Positions 20,157-28,517 of a stretch of DNA of 64,000 nt are shown here, in pieces. The number at the start of each line of letters is the position of its first letter. The first letter of the stretch is position 1. Source of the stretch: Propionivibrio soli (lineage in GTDB: Bacteria; Pseudomonadota; Gammaproteobacteria; Burkholderiales; Rhodocyclaceae); assembly GCF_025770765.1 (NCBI RefSeq), contig NZ_JANZKY010000003.1, forward strand, positions 124,001 to 188,000. Direction: 5' to 3'. A program made the translations under genes and the position numbers. The notes under the pieces were generated by a model. That model made no database searches and was not told the DNA's origin. It worked only from the letters and a program-made list of their open reading frames with translations.

Positions 20157-21799
20157 GTGCCCCTACCGTCACGCTGCCGCTGGAAGTCAGCCAGTCGACT
20201 CCTTTACTTGAGGTGCAAGGTCTACGGGTCGCCTTCGGCGGTAAGGAAGTGGTGCACGGCATCGATTTCTCGGTCATGCCGGGTGAAACGCTAGCACTTG
20301 TCGGCGAGTCGGGATCGGGAAAAACCGTTAGCGCGCTGTCGCTGTTGCGTTTGCTCCAGGATGCGGAGGTGCAGGGCGCGGCCGTTTTGAGCGGCGAGGG
20401 CAGGGCGCCTGCGCGCGACTTGCTGCGTCTTTCGGAACGCGAACTTCTGGCAGTGCGCGGACGGGAGATCGCCATGATCTTCCAGGAACCGATGACGGCG
20501 CTTAACCCGCTCTATCCGGTGGGCGACCAGATTGCCGAGGTGCTGCAGCTCAAACAAGGCCTCGATCGCCGTGCAGCTTGGCAGGGGGCTGTCGAGGCCT
20601 TGCGTGACACCGGGATTCCCGATCCCGAACAGCGTGCTCGGTCGTACCCGCACCAACTGTCGGGAGGGCAGCGGCAACGCGCCATGATCGCCATGGCACT
20701 CGCCGGTCGGCCCCGCCTGCTTCTCGCCGACGAGCCGACGACGGCGCTCGATGTCACGCTGCGTGGGCAAATCCTCGAGTTGCTTGGTGAGGCGCGCAAG
20801 CAGCATGGCATGGCGCTGCTGCTGATCACCCATGACCTCAACCTCGTGCGCCGTTTTGCCGACCGCGTGGCGGTGATGGAAAACGGCGTGCTCGTTGAGC
20901 ACGGAACGGTGGCAGATGTGTTTTCGGCGCCGCAGCACCCGTACACGCGCAAGCTGATCGACAGCCTGCCGGAACGCGACGTGGTCGAGGAGGAAGCGCC
21001 CGCCGGCGAGCCGGTGATGCAGGCCAAAGACATGCGAGTGGCCTACGCGACGCGACTGCCCGGGTTCAAGGGTTGGTTCCGCCGTGGGGAGTTCGTTGCG
21101 GTGAAGAACGCTTCTTTCGCTATTCCGCCTGGTCGCACGCTCGGCGTTGTCGGCGAATCCGGTTCGGGCAAGTCGACGCTCGCGTTCGCCGCGTTGGCCT
21201 TGCATCCGCATCGTGGCGACCTGGAAGTGCTGGGCCGGCGCTGGAGCGGAAAGGCGGCGACTGACAACGCCATCCGCCGCACGGTGCAGGTCGTCTTCCA
21301 GGACCCGTTCTCGTCGCTCTCGCCGCGCATGACGGTCGAGGAAATCGTCGGCGAAGGGCTGGCGGTCCATGAACCTGGCCTCGATGTTGCGGCGCGGCGC
21401 GAGCGCGTCGTGCAGGCGCTCGCCGATGTGGGCCTTACCGAAGGTCAGTTTCACGGACTGCTCAGCCGTTATCCGCATGAATTTTCCGGAGGCCAGCGGC
21501 AGCGCCTCGCCGTGGCGCGGGCTCTGATCGTGCAGCCGCGCCTGCTCGTGCTCGACGAGCCGACCAGCGCGCTCGATGTCACCGTGCAGAAACAGGTGCT
21601 CGGTCTGCTGCAGCGGTTGCAGCGCGAGCGGGGACTGAGCTACCTCCTGATCACGCACGACATGAGCGTGATCCGTGCCATGGCGCACGAGGTCCTCGTC
21701 ATGCGTGCCGGCGAGATCGTCGAATCCGGACCGGTTCGCGAGGTTCTCGATTCGCCGAAACACGCCTATACGCGCACCCTGGTCGAAGCAACGACCTAA
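20153..21799 (+). CDS. yejF: Duplicated ATP-binding subunit of peptide ABC transporter, YejF-like
   Basis: A 548-residue protein with two complete ABC ATPase domains, energising YejBE. I chose the GTG at 20153 because it overlaps the yejE stop as GTGA; extending the frame further upstream would run into yejE. Walker A motifs are GESGSGKT (about 51-58) and GESGSGKST (about 333-341); signatures are LSGGQRQR (about 169) and FSGGQRQR (about 444); Walker B regions are LLLADEPTTALD and LLVLDEPTSALD. Each half is followed by an oligopeptide-type C-terminal segment (HPYTRKLIDSLP, HAYTRTLVEA). Last gene of the yej operon. Confidence 0.94.
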   Translation: MSAPTVTLPLEVSQSTPLLEVQGLRVAFGGKEVVHGIDFSVMPGETLALVGESGSGKTVSALSLLRLLQDAEVQGAAVLSGEGRAPARDLLRLSERELLAVRGREIAMIFQEPMTALNPLYPVGDQIAEVLQLKQGLDRRAAWQGAVEALRDTGIPDPEQRARSYPHQLSGGQRQRAMIAMALAGRPRLLLADEPTTALDVTLRGQILELLGEARKQHGMALLLITHDLNLVRRFADRVAVMENGVLVEHGTVADVFSAPQHPYTRKLIDSLPERDVVEEEAPAGEPVMQAKDMRVAYATRLPGFKGWFRRGEFVAVKNASFAIPPGRTLGVVGESGSGKSTLAFAALALHPHRGDLEVLGRRWSGKAATDNAIRRTVQVVFQDPFSSLSPRMTVEEIVGEGLAVHEPGLDVAARRERVVQALADVGLTEGQFHGLLSRYPHEFSGGQRQRLAVARALIVQPRLLVLDEPTSALDVTVQKQVLGLLQRLQRERGLSYLLITHDMSVIRAMAHEVLVMRAGEIVESGPVREVLDSPKHAYTRTLVEATT

Positions 21800-22131
21800 G
21801 CGCGAAAACGCTGCCGCGCTTGCCGAACTGAGCCGATTGGCGTTTCAGCCTGAGTCTTTGGTTGCCGGCGTGCCTACGGCTTCGTCCGCCGATGCAAGGC
21901 CCGACAACATTCGTCCTGCTTGATTTCGCCGGCTTGGCCCGCCTATCGCACCTCAATTTCCGTTCGTCGCCCGCGGCTGTTGCCCTGGGCGTGCAGTTGA
22001 ACTTTGCCCGTCGGCAACCGTCCGACACCTGACGGTGTGAAAAAGCCGTCTTGAAATAGACCGGGTCGGACGCATCTTCCTCACAGGACACGCTTCGGCA
22101 ATGCTGCGAAGCGAAATGGAAAGGAGCCGTC
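21800..22131. other. 332-base gap with promoter of the DUF3567 gene
   Basis: No gene is supported between yejF and the DUF3567 gene. The right part carries a sigma-32-like promoter candidate at 22050-22077, listed separately. No clear terminator for the yej operon was recognised. Confidence 0.4.
22050..22077 (+). promoter_or_regulatory. Candidate sigma-32-type promoter before DUF3567 gene
   Basis: CTTGAAA at 22050-22056, 13-base spacer, then ACGCATCT at 22070-22077, compared with the heat-shock consensus CTTGAAA and CCCCATNT. The -35 part is perfect and the -10 part matches at six of eight positions. It lies 54 bases before the start codon. Confidence 0.45.
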
Positions 22132-22365
22132 ATGAACATTGTCTATAACAGCAGCAACTACGCCATCCTGGCCTACCCGACGCGCGGGGCGTTCGAACTG
22201 GTCGACAAGCAGGGCAGCCGGACGCTGTTCGTGCAAGGTTCGGTGGCCAGTGGTCTGCGTGAAGCCATCGATGCGATTCCGGATGAGGACCGCGACGAGG
22301 AATCGATCGACGCCTTGCTCGACGACTACTGCGCAGGTGCGGCGAAGCCGATCACTTACCATTGA
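22132..22365 (+). CDS. DUF3567 family small protein
   Basis: A 77-residue acidic protein beginning MNIVYNSSNYAILAYP, the hallmark of the DUF3567 family found in Betaproteobacteria. Function is unknown. A GAAAGGAG ribosome binding site precedes the ATG. It has no signal peptide or membrane segment. It is followed by the DUF3460 gene, with a good -10 box (TATAAT at 22375-22380) in between, so the latter may have its own promoter. A heat-shock-like promoter lies upstream. Confidence 0.85.
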   Translation: MNIVYNSSNYAILAYPTRGAFELVDKQGSRTLFVQGSVASGLREAIDAIPDEDRDEESIDALLDDYCAGAAKPITYH

Positions 22366-22436
22366 ATCGACAGGTATAATGGCCGCGATCCGGCCCCAGC
22401 GGGCCGGCGAGTTCTTATTCTTTCGGAGTGGTTCAA

Positions 22437-22634
22437 ATGGCGCTGTACGAATCGGAATACACGGTGTTCTGGCGGGAAATGATGAAGAAGCATCCCGAGT
22501 GGTCCGAAGACCGCCTCGTCGGTCGGTCGATCCTGTGGGACAAGAAAGTGGACCTCGGCGAGCAAAAGACGCTGAGTGAAACCAGTGAAGCCGGTCGCGC
22601 GTATCCCTACGACGTGAACTTCGAGCACAAGTAA
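22437..22634 (+). CDS. DUF3460 family small protein
   Basis: A 65-residue protein starting MALYESEYTVFWREMMKKHP and containing GRSILWDKKVD, as in the betaproteobacterial DUF3460 family. Function is unknown. The ATG at 22437 is preceded by CGGAG; an in-frame GTG at 22428 is less likely. A strong terminator follows directly. Confidence 0.85.
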   Translation: MALYESEYTVFWREMMKKHPEWSEDRLVGRSILWDKKVDLGEQKTLSETSEAGRAYPYDVNFEHK

Positions 22635-22652
22635 GCACGGGTACCGCCAAAC

Positions 22653-22680
22653 AAAAGCCGGACATCGTCCGGCTTTTTTT
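22653..22680. terminator. Rho-independent terminator after DUF3460 gene
   Basis: Stem AAAGCCGGAC / GTCCGGCTTT with an ATC loop, followed by a run of T. Its A-rich left flank lets it also serve the convergent PatZ-like gene on the minus strand. Confidence 0.9.
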
Positions 22681-22718
22681 ATTGGTTTACGGCGTGCAAC
22701 GGTTTACTCGGGCGAGCT

Positions 22719-25412
22719 TCAAGGCGTCCGCAACGGGCAGACGACGCGCTTCACTCCCGGGTCTTCATGATGTGGATGGATGGCGAAGCCGAGCGATGAA
22801 AGCAGACGGAACATCTTGGTGTTCGTCGACAGCACGTCGCCCACGACCGCGCGGAATCCTTTGACGCGCGCCGTATCGATCAACGCCGTCATGAGCTTGC
22901 GACCGATGCCATGCTTCTGCCAGCTGTCGGTAACCGCGAGCGCGAATTCAACCGTTTCGCCGTCCGGGTTGCTCGCGTAACGGGCGACGCCGATCTGGGT
23001 TTCGTTGCCGTTGGCGTCGGGAAGCACCGCGACGAGCGCCATTTCCCGGTCGTAGTCGATCTGCGTGAAGCGCACGAGCATCGAGCGCGTGAGTTCCTGC
23101 ATGGTGTCCATGAAACGGTAGTATTTGCTTTCGTCGGAGAGCCCTTTGACGAACTCCTGCTCCATCTCGGCGTCTTCGGGACGGATCGGGCGAATCGTGA
23201 CGGTCCGTCCGTCAGCGAGTTCCCATGTCTGAATCAGATGCGCCGGGTAGGGATGGATCGCCATGTGGGAGTACCGGTCGCCCGTGGTTCCGGCATAGTC
23301 CACCACGATACGCGCATCGACGGCGATCGCTCCCGCTTCGTCGACGATCAGCGGGTTGATGTCGAGTTCCTGCAACCAGGGGAGTTCGCACACCATCTCC
23401 GAGATGTTGAGCAGCACTTCTTCGAGCGCGTCCATGTCGATCGGCGGCATCGTGTGGTACTGCCCGAGCAACTGCGAGGCACGCGTGGAACGGATGAGGT
23501 CTTGCACCAGGAAGCGGTTGAGCGGCGGGAGCGCAATCGCGTGGTCGCGGAATATCTCGACTTCGGCGCCGCCTGAACCAAAGGTGATCAGCGGACCGAA
23601 AATCGGGTCGCGCACGACGCCGATCATCAATTCACGTCCGTTCGGGCGCGAAATGTACGGTTCGATCGATATTCCATTGATGCGCGCCTCGGGGTGCCGC
23701 TTCTGCACGCGCTCCATGATGTCATGGTACGCGGTGCGCACGGCCGGCGCATTGATGATCTTGAGCCGCACGCCGCCCGCTTCCGTCTTGCGCACGACAT
23801 CGGGCGAATCCACTTTCATCGCCACGGGGAAGCCGATCTGCTCGGCGAGCAGCAGCGCCTCGGTCGGCGTACGGGCGACCATCGTTTGGGCGACTGGAAT
23901 GCGGAAAGCGCGCAGGACGGCCTTCGACTCCATTTCGGAAAGCACCTTGCGTCGTTCCTGAAGCACGGCCTCGATCAACATCCGCGCGCCTTCTGTCTCC
24001 TGCGGCGTGATCTGCGAAGTCGCTTCCGGCGTCTGCAACAACAGCTTCTGGTTACGGTAGTAGGTCGAGATGTGGTGGTAAACCTCAATCGCCGTCTCGG
24101 GCATGCGGAACGCCGGGATGCCTGCATCGTCAAGCGCCGTACGCCCGGCGATGACCTGCTCTTCGCCCATCCAGCAGGCGAGCATCGGCTTTGATGTCTG
24201 CGAACTGACGTCGATGACCGCTTGCGCGACGTCCATGGGTTGCGTCATCGCCTGCGGCGAGAGCATGACGAGGATGCCGTCGACGCCCTCGTCCTGCGCC
24301 ACCGCCATGATCGCGTCCCGGTAACGCGCTGGGGTGGCGTCGCCGACGATATCGATTGGATTGCCGTGCGACCAGGTATCCGGCATGGCAGCGTTGAGCG
24401 CCGCCATCGTCTGGTCGGAAAGCGGCGCCAGCGCGATGTCCATGTCACCGGCTCGGTCGGCGGCCATCGCGCCTGGGCCGCCACCATTGGTGATGATCGC
24501 CAGCCGGCGCCCCTGTGGGCGGAATTTCGAGGCCAGCGCTTTGGAAGCGTAAAACAGTTGGCCAACGTTTGTGACGCGGACGACGCCCGCGCGCCGGATG
24601 ACGGCATCGAAAACCGTGTCCGATCCAGCCACCATCCCGGAATGCGCATGCACGGCAGCCGACCCGGCTGCGTGGCGACCGGCCTTGAGCAGGATGATTG
24701 GCTTGATGCGGGCCGCCGAGCGCAGGGCGCTCACAAAACGGCGCGCGTTACGGATACCCTCGATGTAGAGCAGGATGTAGTGCGTCCGGTTGTCGTAGAC
24801 CAAATAGTCGAGGATTTCGCCGAAATCGACGTCGGCGGTACTGCCGATCGATACGACGCTGGAGAAACCGACGCGATTGCTCTTCGCCCAGTCGAGGACC
24901 GCTGAGCACATTGCGCCCGATTGGGAAATCAGCGCGAGATTGCCGGGTTCGGCATCAACACGGGCAAATGTCGCGTTGAGTCCCAGTTCTGGACGAATGA
25001 TGCCGAGGCAGTTCGGCCCGAGCACGCGCACGCCGTAGCTGCGCGCGATCTCCAACGTTTTGCGTTCGAGCGCCGCGCCGGAGTGGCCCGCTTCCGAGAA
25101 ACCGGCGGCGATGATGATCGCGGATTTGATCCCGCTGCGCCCGCATTGCTCGATGATTGTGGGTACAGTCACCGGGGGGGTCGTGATGACGGCGAGTTCG
25201 ACGCGGGCGCCGATATCCTCGATCGACTTGTACGCTACGCGTCCTTGCACTGTTTCGTGCTTGGGATTGATCGGATACAGGGTGCCCTTGTAACCCGATT
25301 CGATGATATTGCGAAAAAGAATGTTGCCGACCGAGTTCTCGCGATCAGAGGCGCCGATGACGGCCACCGACTTCGGTTCGAATAGACTCGTCAGATAGTG
25401 TCGTTCGAGCAT
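22719..25412 (-). CDS. patZ: PatZ-like protein lysine acetyltransferase / NDP-forming acyl-CoA synthetase fusion
   Basis: An 897-residue protein. Domains in order: CoA-binding Rossmann domain (FEPKSVAVIGASDRENSVG), succinyl-CoA-ligase-like domain, ATP-grasp domain (about 480-710; FPVAMKVDSPDVVRKTEAGG) and a C-terminal GNAT acetyltransferase (about 735-890; acetyl-CoA loop QKHGIGRKL). Homologues acetylate and inactivate acetyl-CoA synthetase and other enzymes in response to acetyl-CoA. The ATG at 25412 follows a strong GGGGAGG site; an in-frame start at 25505 lacks one. The motif at the catalytic-His position of ADP-forming synthetases reads AHSG, so the His appears kept; published enterobacterial Pat proteins are reported, as I recall, to lack it. 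Some synthetase activity is therefore possible. Confidence 0.88.
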   Translation of the reverse strand: MLERHYLTSLFEPKSVAVIGASDRENSVGNILFRNIIESGYKGTLYPINPKHETVQGRVAYKSIEDIGARVELAVITTPPVTVPTIIEQCGRSGIKSAIIIAAGFSEAGHSGAALERKTLEIARSYGVRVLGPNCLGIIRPELGLNATFARVDAEPGNLALISQSGAMCSAVLDWAKSNRVGFSSVVSIGSTADVDFGEILDYLVYDNRTHYILLYIEGIRNARRFVSALRSAARIKPIILLKAGRHAAGSAAVHAHSGMVAGSDTVFDAVIRRAGVVRVTNVGQLFYASKALASKFRPQGRRLAIITNGGGPGAMAADRAGDMDIALAPLSDQTMAALNAAMPDTWSHGNPIDIVGDATPARYRDAIMAVAQDEGVDGILVMLSPQAMTQPMDVAQAVIDVSSQTSKPMLACWMGEEQVIAGRTALDDAGIPAFRMPETAIEVYHHISTYYRNQKLLLQTPEATSQITPQETEGARMLIEAVLQERRKVLSEMESKAVLRAFRIPVAQTMVARTPTEALLLAEQIGFPVAMKVDSPDVVRKTEAGGVRLKIINAPAVRTAYHDIMERVQKRHPEARINGISIEPYISRPNGRELMIGVVRDPIFGPLITFGSGGAEVEIFRDHAIALPPLNRFLVQDLIRSTRASQLLGQYHTMPPIDMDALEEVLLNISEMVCELPWLQELDINPLIVDEAGAIAVDARIVVDYAGTTGDRYSHMAIHPYPAHLIQTWELADGRTVTIRPIRPEDAEMEQEFVKGLSDESKYYRFMDTMQELTRSMLVRFTQIDYDREMALVAVLPDANGNETQIGVARYASNPDGETVEFALAVTDSWQKHGIGRKLMTALIDTARVKGFRAVVGDVLSTNTKMFRLLSSLGFAIHPHHEDPGVKRVVCPLRTP

Positions 25413-25579
25413 CCGTAGCCTCCCCGCAAGCGATGTGGCGGCCCCTCGCAGTCGGTTTTCGGCAACGTTGTTCGCGACCGCGGAACACGCTGGCACAGCA
25501 TGCACGATATGCCATGCCGGTGTCTACTGGCTTGGCGCTGTCAATACGGCAGGCCGTACCCCCACCGTAACTCAGGGGG

Positions 25580-26002
25580 CTATTCCGTGACGCGACTGCG
25601 GATGTCGATGTCGGAACAGAGGGTCCGATAGACCGGGCATTTGTTGGCGATTTCGAGCATGCGGGCGCGCTGCTCGGCGGTGAGGTCACCTTCGAGCGTG
25701 ATCGTCCGCTCGATGCGGTCGACCTTTGCACCGTCGACCTCGACCTTCTCGTGCGTAAGTTCGACGCTAACCCGGTGCAACGGCAGCGCTTTGCGTTCGG
25801 CGTACATGCGCAACGTCATGGACGTGCAGGAGCCGAGGGCCGCGAGCAGGTAGTCGTAGGGGGCGGGCCCCACAGCTTCGCCGCCCTTAGCGGCCGGTTC
25901 GTCGGCGATTAGCATGTGCATTCCGACGGCGATCGACTGCTGGTAACGGCCGCGTCCATTTTCTGCCACCACGACCGGCGGCGATTTTTCTTCACTGTGC
26001 AT
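25580..26002 (-). CDS. OsmC-family protein
   Basis: A 140-residue OsmC/Ohr-like protein. The two family cysteines are present in GSCTSMTLRMYA and ANKCPVYRTL, supporting a thiol-dependent peroxidase or related role. The ATG at 26002 overlaps the end of mnmH by 11 bases; an in-frame TTG at 26011 is an alternative. An AGAGAG site lies upstream. The arrangement implies cotranscription and translational coupling with mnmH. Confidence 0.87.
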   Translation of the reverse strand: MHSEEKSPPVVVAENGRGRYQQSIAVGMHMLIADEPAAKGGEAVGPAPYDYLLAALGSCTSMTLRMYAERKALPLHRVSVELTHEKVEVDGAKVDRIERTITLEGDLTAEQRARMLEIANKCPVYRTLCSDIDIRSRVTE

Positions 26003-27077
26003 GCGCTTCAATTCTCTCTGGTTGGTCGTCGGCCGCGATGTCCCGGGCCAGACGCGTGATGTCTGCCGGGCTCAGGTCATTGGCCATGAATGTTTTCGGC
26101 TCGCGGAAGCCAGCGAAATGCTTGTTCTGGGAGCGCCGGTAAAGCGGGTCGTAGTGCTTTTCCAGGAGTTCGCCGACGAGTTCCCGCCAGCTACCGTCTC
26201 GGACATAGGCTTGCCACCGCTCGATTGTTTCCCGGCTCTGCAGTTGGTTCAACGTCTCCAGCCGAGAACTGAGCCATTCGGGGGCGCCCAAAAAATAGTC
26301 GTAGTCGCGCAGCAGGAAGTCGACGCGGGCGTCGAAGCTCGCTTCGATGTTGATGCAGGCGGCCGCACGCAGCATTTCGAGTAGCGCATCGGGCAAGTGG
26401 ATCGTGCCGATCTTTCGGCTTTCGGCTTCCACATAGACCGGGCGTGCTGGATCGAAGTCAAGCAGCGCTGAGAGTAACCGCGTCTCGAACGTCTTTTGCG
26501 TCGGCTGCGGAGCGTCGGGCAGAACGCCAAGCACCGATCCCTTGTGGCATGCGAACTCTTCAAGGTCGAGCACTTGTTCGCCATTCTCGGCGAGAGCCTT
26601 CAACAGCCGGCTTTTGCCGCTCCCCGTTGCACCGCAGACGACTCTGAAATCGAACTGCCGCGGCAGCTCAGCCAGTCGTTCCACAACGAGCTTGCGATAA
26701 ACCTTATAGCCGCCCTGCAATTGCTGTGCGTCCCAGCCGACACGGCGAAAGATGAGCGCCATTGACCCGCTGCGCTGGCCTCCACGCCAGCAGACGATCA
26801 GGGGTTTCCAGTTCGGCGGGCGGTCGAAGAAGGTTTCGCGCAGATGGCGCGCGATGTTCTCGGCGACGTAGGCCGCGCCAATTCGTTTCGCCACGAAGGG
26901 CGATTGTTGCTTGTAGAGCGTTCCGACTTCGATGCGCTGTTCATTGTCCAGCACCGGGCAGTTGATGGAACCGGGAATGTGGTCTTCGGCGAACTCGGCG
27001 GGGGTGCGGACGTCGACGATTTCGTCGAACTGCCGGAAGTCTTCGATGCGTTCGACGCTCGCGATGCCATGTCTCAT
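25992..27077 (-). CDS. mnmH: tRNA 2-selenouridine synthase
   Basis: A 361-residue protein (also called SelU or YbbB) that converts 2-thiouridine at the wobble position of certain tRNAs to 2-selenouridine through a geranylated intermediate. The N-terminal rhodanese domain has DVRTPAEFAEDHIPGS and the catalytic loop CWRGGQRSG with Cys at residue 96. The C-terminal half has a P-loop (CGATGSGKSRLL) and EAESRKIG. It needs selenophosphate from SelD, which is not in this window. OsmC follows with an 11-base overlap. Confidence 0.93.
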   Translation of the reverse strand: MRHGIASVERIEDFRQFDEIVDVRTPAEFAEDHIPGSINCPVLDNEQRIEVGTLYKQQSPFVAKRIGAAYVAENIARHLRETFFDRPPNWKPLIVCWRGGQRSGSMALIFRRVGWDAQQLQGGYKVYRKLVVERLAELPRQFDFRVVCGATGSGKSRLLKALAENGEQVLDLEEFACHKGSVLGVLPDAPQPTQKTFETRLLSALLDFDPARPVYVEAESRKIGTIHLPDALLEMLRAAACINIEASFDARVDFLLRDYDYFLGAPEWLSSRLETLNQLQSRETIERWQAYVRDGSWRELVGELLEKHYDPLYRRSQNKHFAGFREPKTFMANDLSPADITRLARDIAADDQPERIEAHAQ

Positions 27078-27081
27078 ACCG

Positions 27082-27699
27082 TCATTTTAACAGGGGAGCC
27101 AAGCCTCGCCAGACGGTGTCGAGGATCTGCGGTTGCGCTTCGGCGGTCGGATGCAGATTGTCCGCTTGGAAGAGCTGACGGTCATCGGCGATGCCGTCGA
27201 GCAGAAAGTCGACGAACGCGGCCTTGCGTGATTTGGCCACATCGCCGAATACCTTGTGGAAGTCTTCAGCATACTTGCCGTAATTCGGCGGCAAGCGTTG
27301 TCCGATGATCAGCACTTGCGCCTTTTTTGCCTGCGCGCTGGCGGCGATGGCGGCGAGGTTGTCACGGAGGGTCGCCAACGGCAGCCCGCGCAGTCCGTCG
27401 TTGGCCCCAAGGGCGAGAATGAGGATTTCCGGGGAATTGCGGGCGAGCGCTGTATCGATGCGCGTGCGGCCGCCACTGGTCGTCTCGCCGGAGATGCTGG
27501 CATTGACGACGTTATAATCAAATTTCTTTTCCTTTAGGCGCTTGGCTAGCAAAGCAGGCCATGCCGCCTCCTGCCGGATGCCGTAACCGGCTGACAGCGA
27601 ATCGCCAAAAACCAGGATCGTCTTGGCCGCGAGCGCCGGCAGGGCAAAGCAGCCGATAAACAGCGCCACCAAGAAACGCAACAATGGAAACCGAAGCAT
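27082..27699 (-). CDS. tesA: Arylesterase / thioesterase TesA-like (SGNH hydrolase)
   Basis: A 205-residue periplasmic GDSL hydrolase acting on acyl thioesters and esters. From the ATG at 27699 there is a signal peptide (MLRFPLLRFLVALFIGCFAL, then PALAA). Block I FGDSLSAGYG supplies the nucleophile, block III GANDG the oxyanion Asn, and block V DNLHPTAEAQ the catalytic Asp and His. CGGAG sits about ten bases upstream of the start. The start codon shares the sequence CATG with the divergent ybbA start; tesA and ybbA are also divergent neighbours in enterobacteria. Confidence 0.92.
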   Translation of the reverse strand: MLRFPLLRFLVALFIGCFALPALAAKTILVFGDSLSAGYGIRQEAAWPALLAKRLKEKKFDYNVVNASISGETTSGGRTRIDTALARNSPEILILALGANDGLRGLPLATLRDNLAAIAASAQAKKAQVLIIGQRLPPNYGKYAEDFHKVFGDVAKSRKAAFVDFLLDGIADDRQLFQADNLHPTAEAQPQILDTVWRGLAPLLK

Positions 27700-28384
27700 G
27701 AACTTGGAAACTCCGAAAGTGGTTGAGGTTAGCGGGCTGACGAAGCAGGTCGATAACGGCGGCGAACCGCTGACCATTCTGCATGAGAATTCCTTTTGCG
27801 TCGCTGCCGGGGAGACGGTGGCTATCGTCGGGGCGTCGGGTTCCGGGAAATCCACGTTGCTCGGACTTTTGGCGGGGCTGGACTTGCCAACGAGCGGGTC
27901 GATCACGCTTGCCGGAGAGTCTCTGGTGCCGCTGGACGAAGACGCGCGCGCCGTTCTGCGCGGTCGGGTACTCGGTTTCGTTTTTCAGTCGTTTCAGCTT
28001 CTGCCGTCGTTGAATGCAATCGAAAATGTGATGCTGCCGCTCGAGCTCGCAGGCGTAGCCAATGCGCGTCAGGAGGCCGAGCATTGGCTCAGCCGGGTCG
28101 GACTGTCGCATCGCTTGCGCCACTATCCGAAGCATCTTTCAGGCGGCGAGCAGCAGCGAGTGGCCCTGGCCCGCGCTTTCGCGCCCAAGCCGCAGCTCGT
28201 TCTCGCCGACGAACCGACCGGCAATCTGGATGCCGCTACCGGCCACCAGATCATCGAGTTGATGTTCGCCATCAACGCTGAGAGCGGAACGACGCTCATC
28301 TTGGTGACGCACGACGAGGAGATCGCGGCGCGCTGCAACCGGCGTTTGCGCATGCACGCGGGGAGGATCGAAGAGGTTGCGTAG
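27698..28384 (+). CDS. ybbA: ABC transporter ATP-binding protein YbbA-like
   Basis: A 228-residue LolD/MacB-type ATPase. Walker A GASGSGKST (about 45-53), Q-loop FVFQSFQLLPSLNAIENVMLP, signature LSGGEQQRVALARA, Walker B LVLADEPTGNLD and the H-loop VTHDEE are intact. The ATG at 27698 follows GGAA and overlaps the divergent tesA start in CATG. In enterobacteria YbbA works with the permease YbbP; no permease gene follows here, and the next gene encodes a DUF342 protein. Confidence 0.9.
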   Translation: MNLETPKVVEVSGLTKQVDNGGEPLTILHENSFCVAAGETVAIVGASGSGKSTLLGLLAGLDLPTSGSITLAGESLVPLDEDARAVLRGRVLGFVFQSFQLLPSLNAIENVMLPLELAGVANARQEAEHWLSRVGLSHRLRHYPKHLSGGEQQRVALARAFAPKPQLVLADEPTGNLDAATGHQIIELMFAINAESGTTLILVTHDEEIAARCNRRLRMHAGRIEEVA

Positions 28385-28461
28385 GCTCGTTTGCATGATG
28401 GATCCCCCACGCTTGGGTAGGTGTCCTCCTCGTTGAAGAAGCGAGCTTGATTCCGCCACCG

Positions 28462-28490
28462 TTGCATTACGCCGGCCGCCGAGTTATATA
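28462..28490 (+). promoter_or_regulatory. Candidate sigma-70 promoter of the DUF342 gene
   Basis: TTGCAT at 28462-28467, a 17-base spacer, and TATATA at 28485-28490, about 28 bases before the start codon at 28518. Confidence 0.5.
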
Positions 28491-28517
28491 CATGAAACAA
28501 GAATTAGGGAGCTTGCA

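Noticed and set aside
20291-21763. 490-codon frame antisense to yejF
   Set aside because: Shadow of a conserved two-domain ATPase; His/Arg-rich composition typical of antisense frames.
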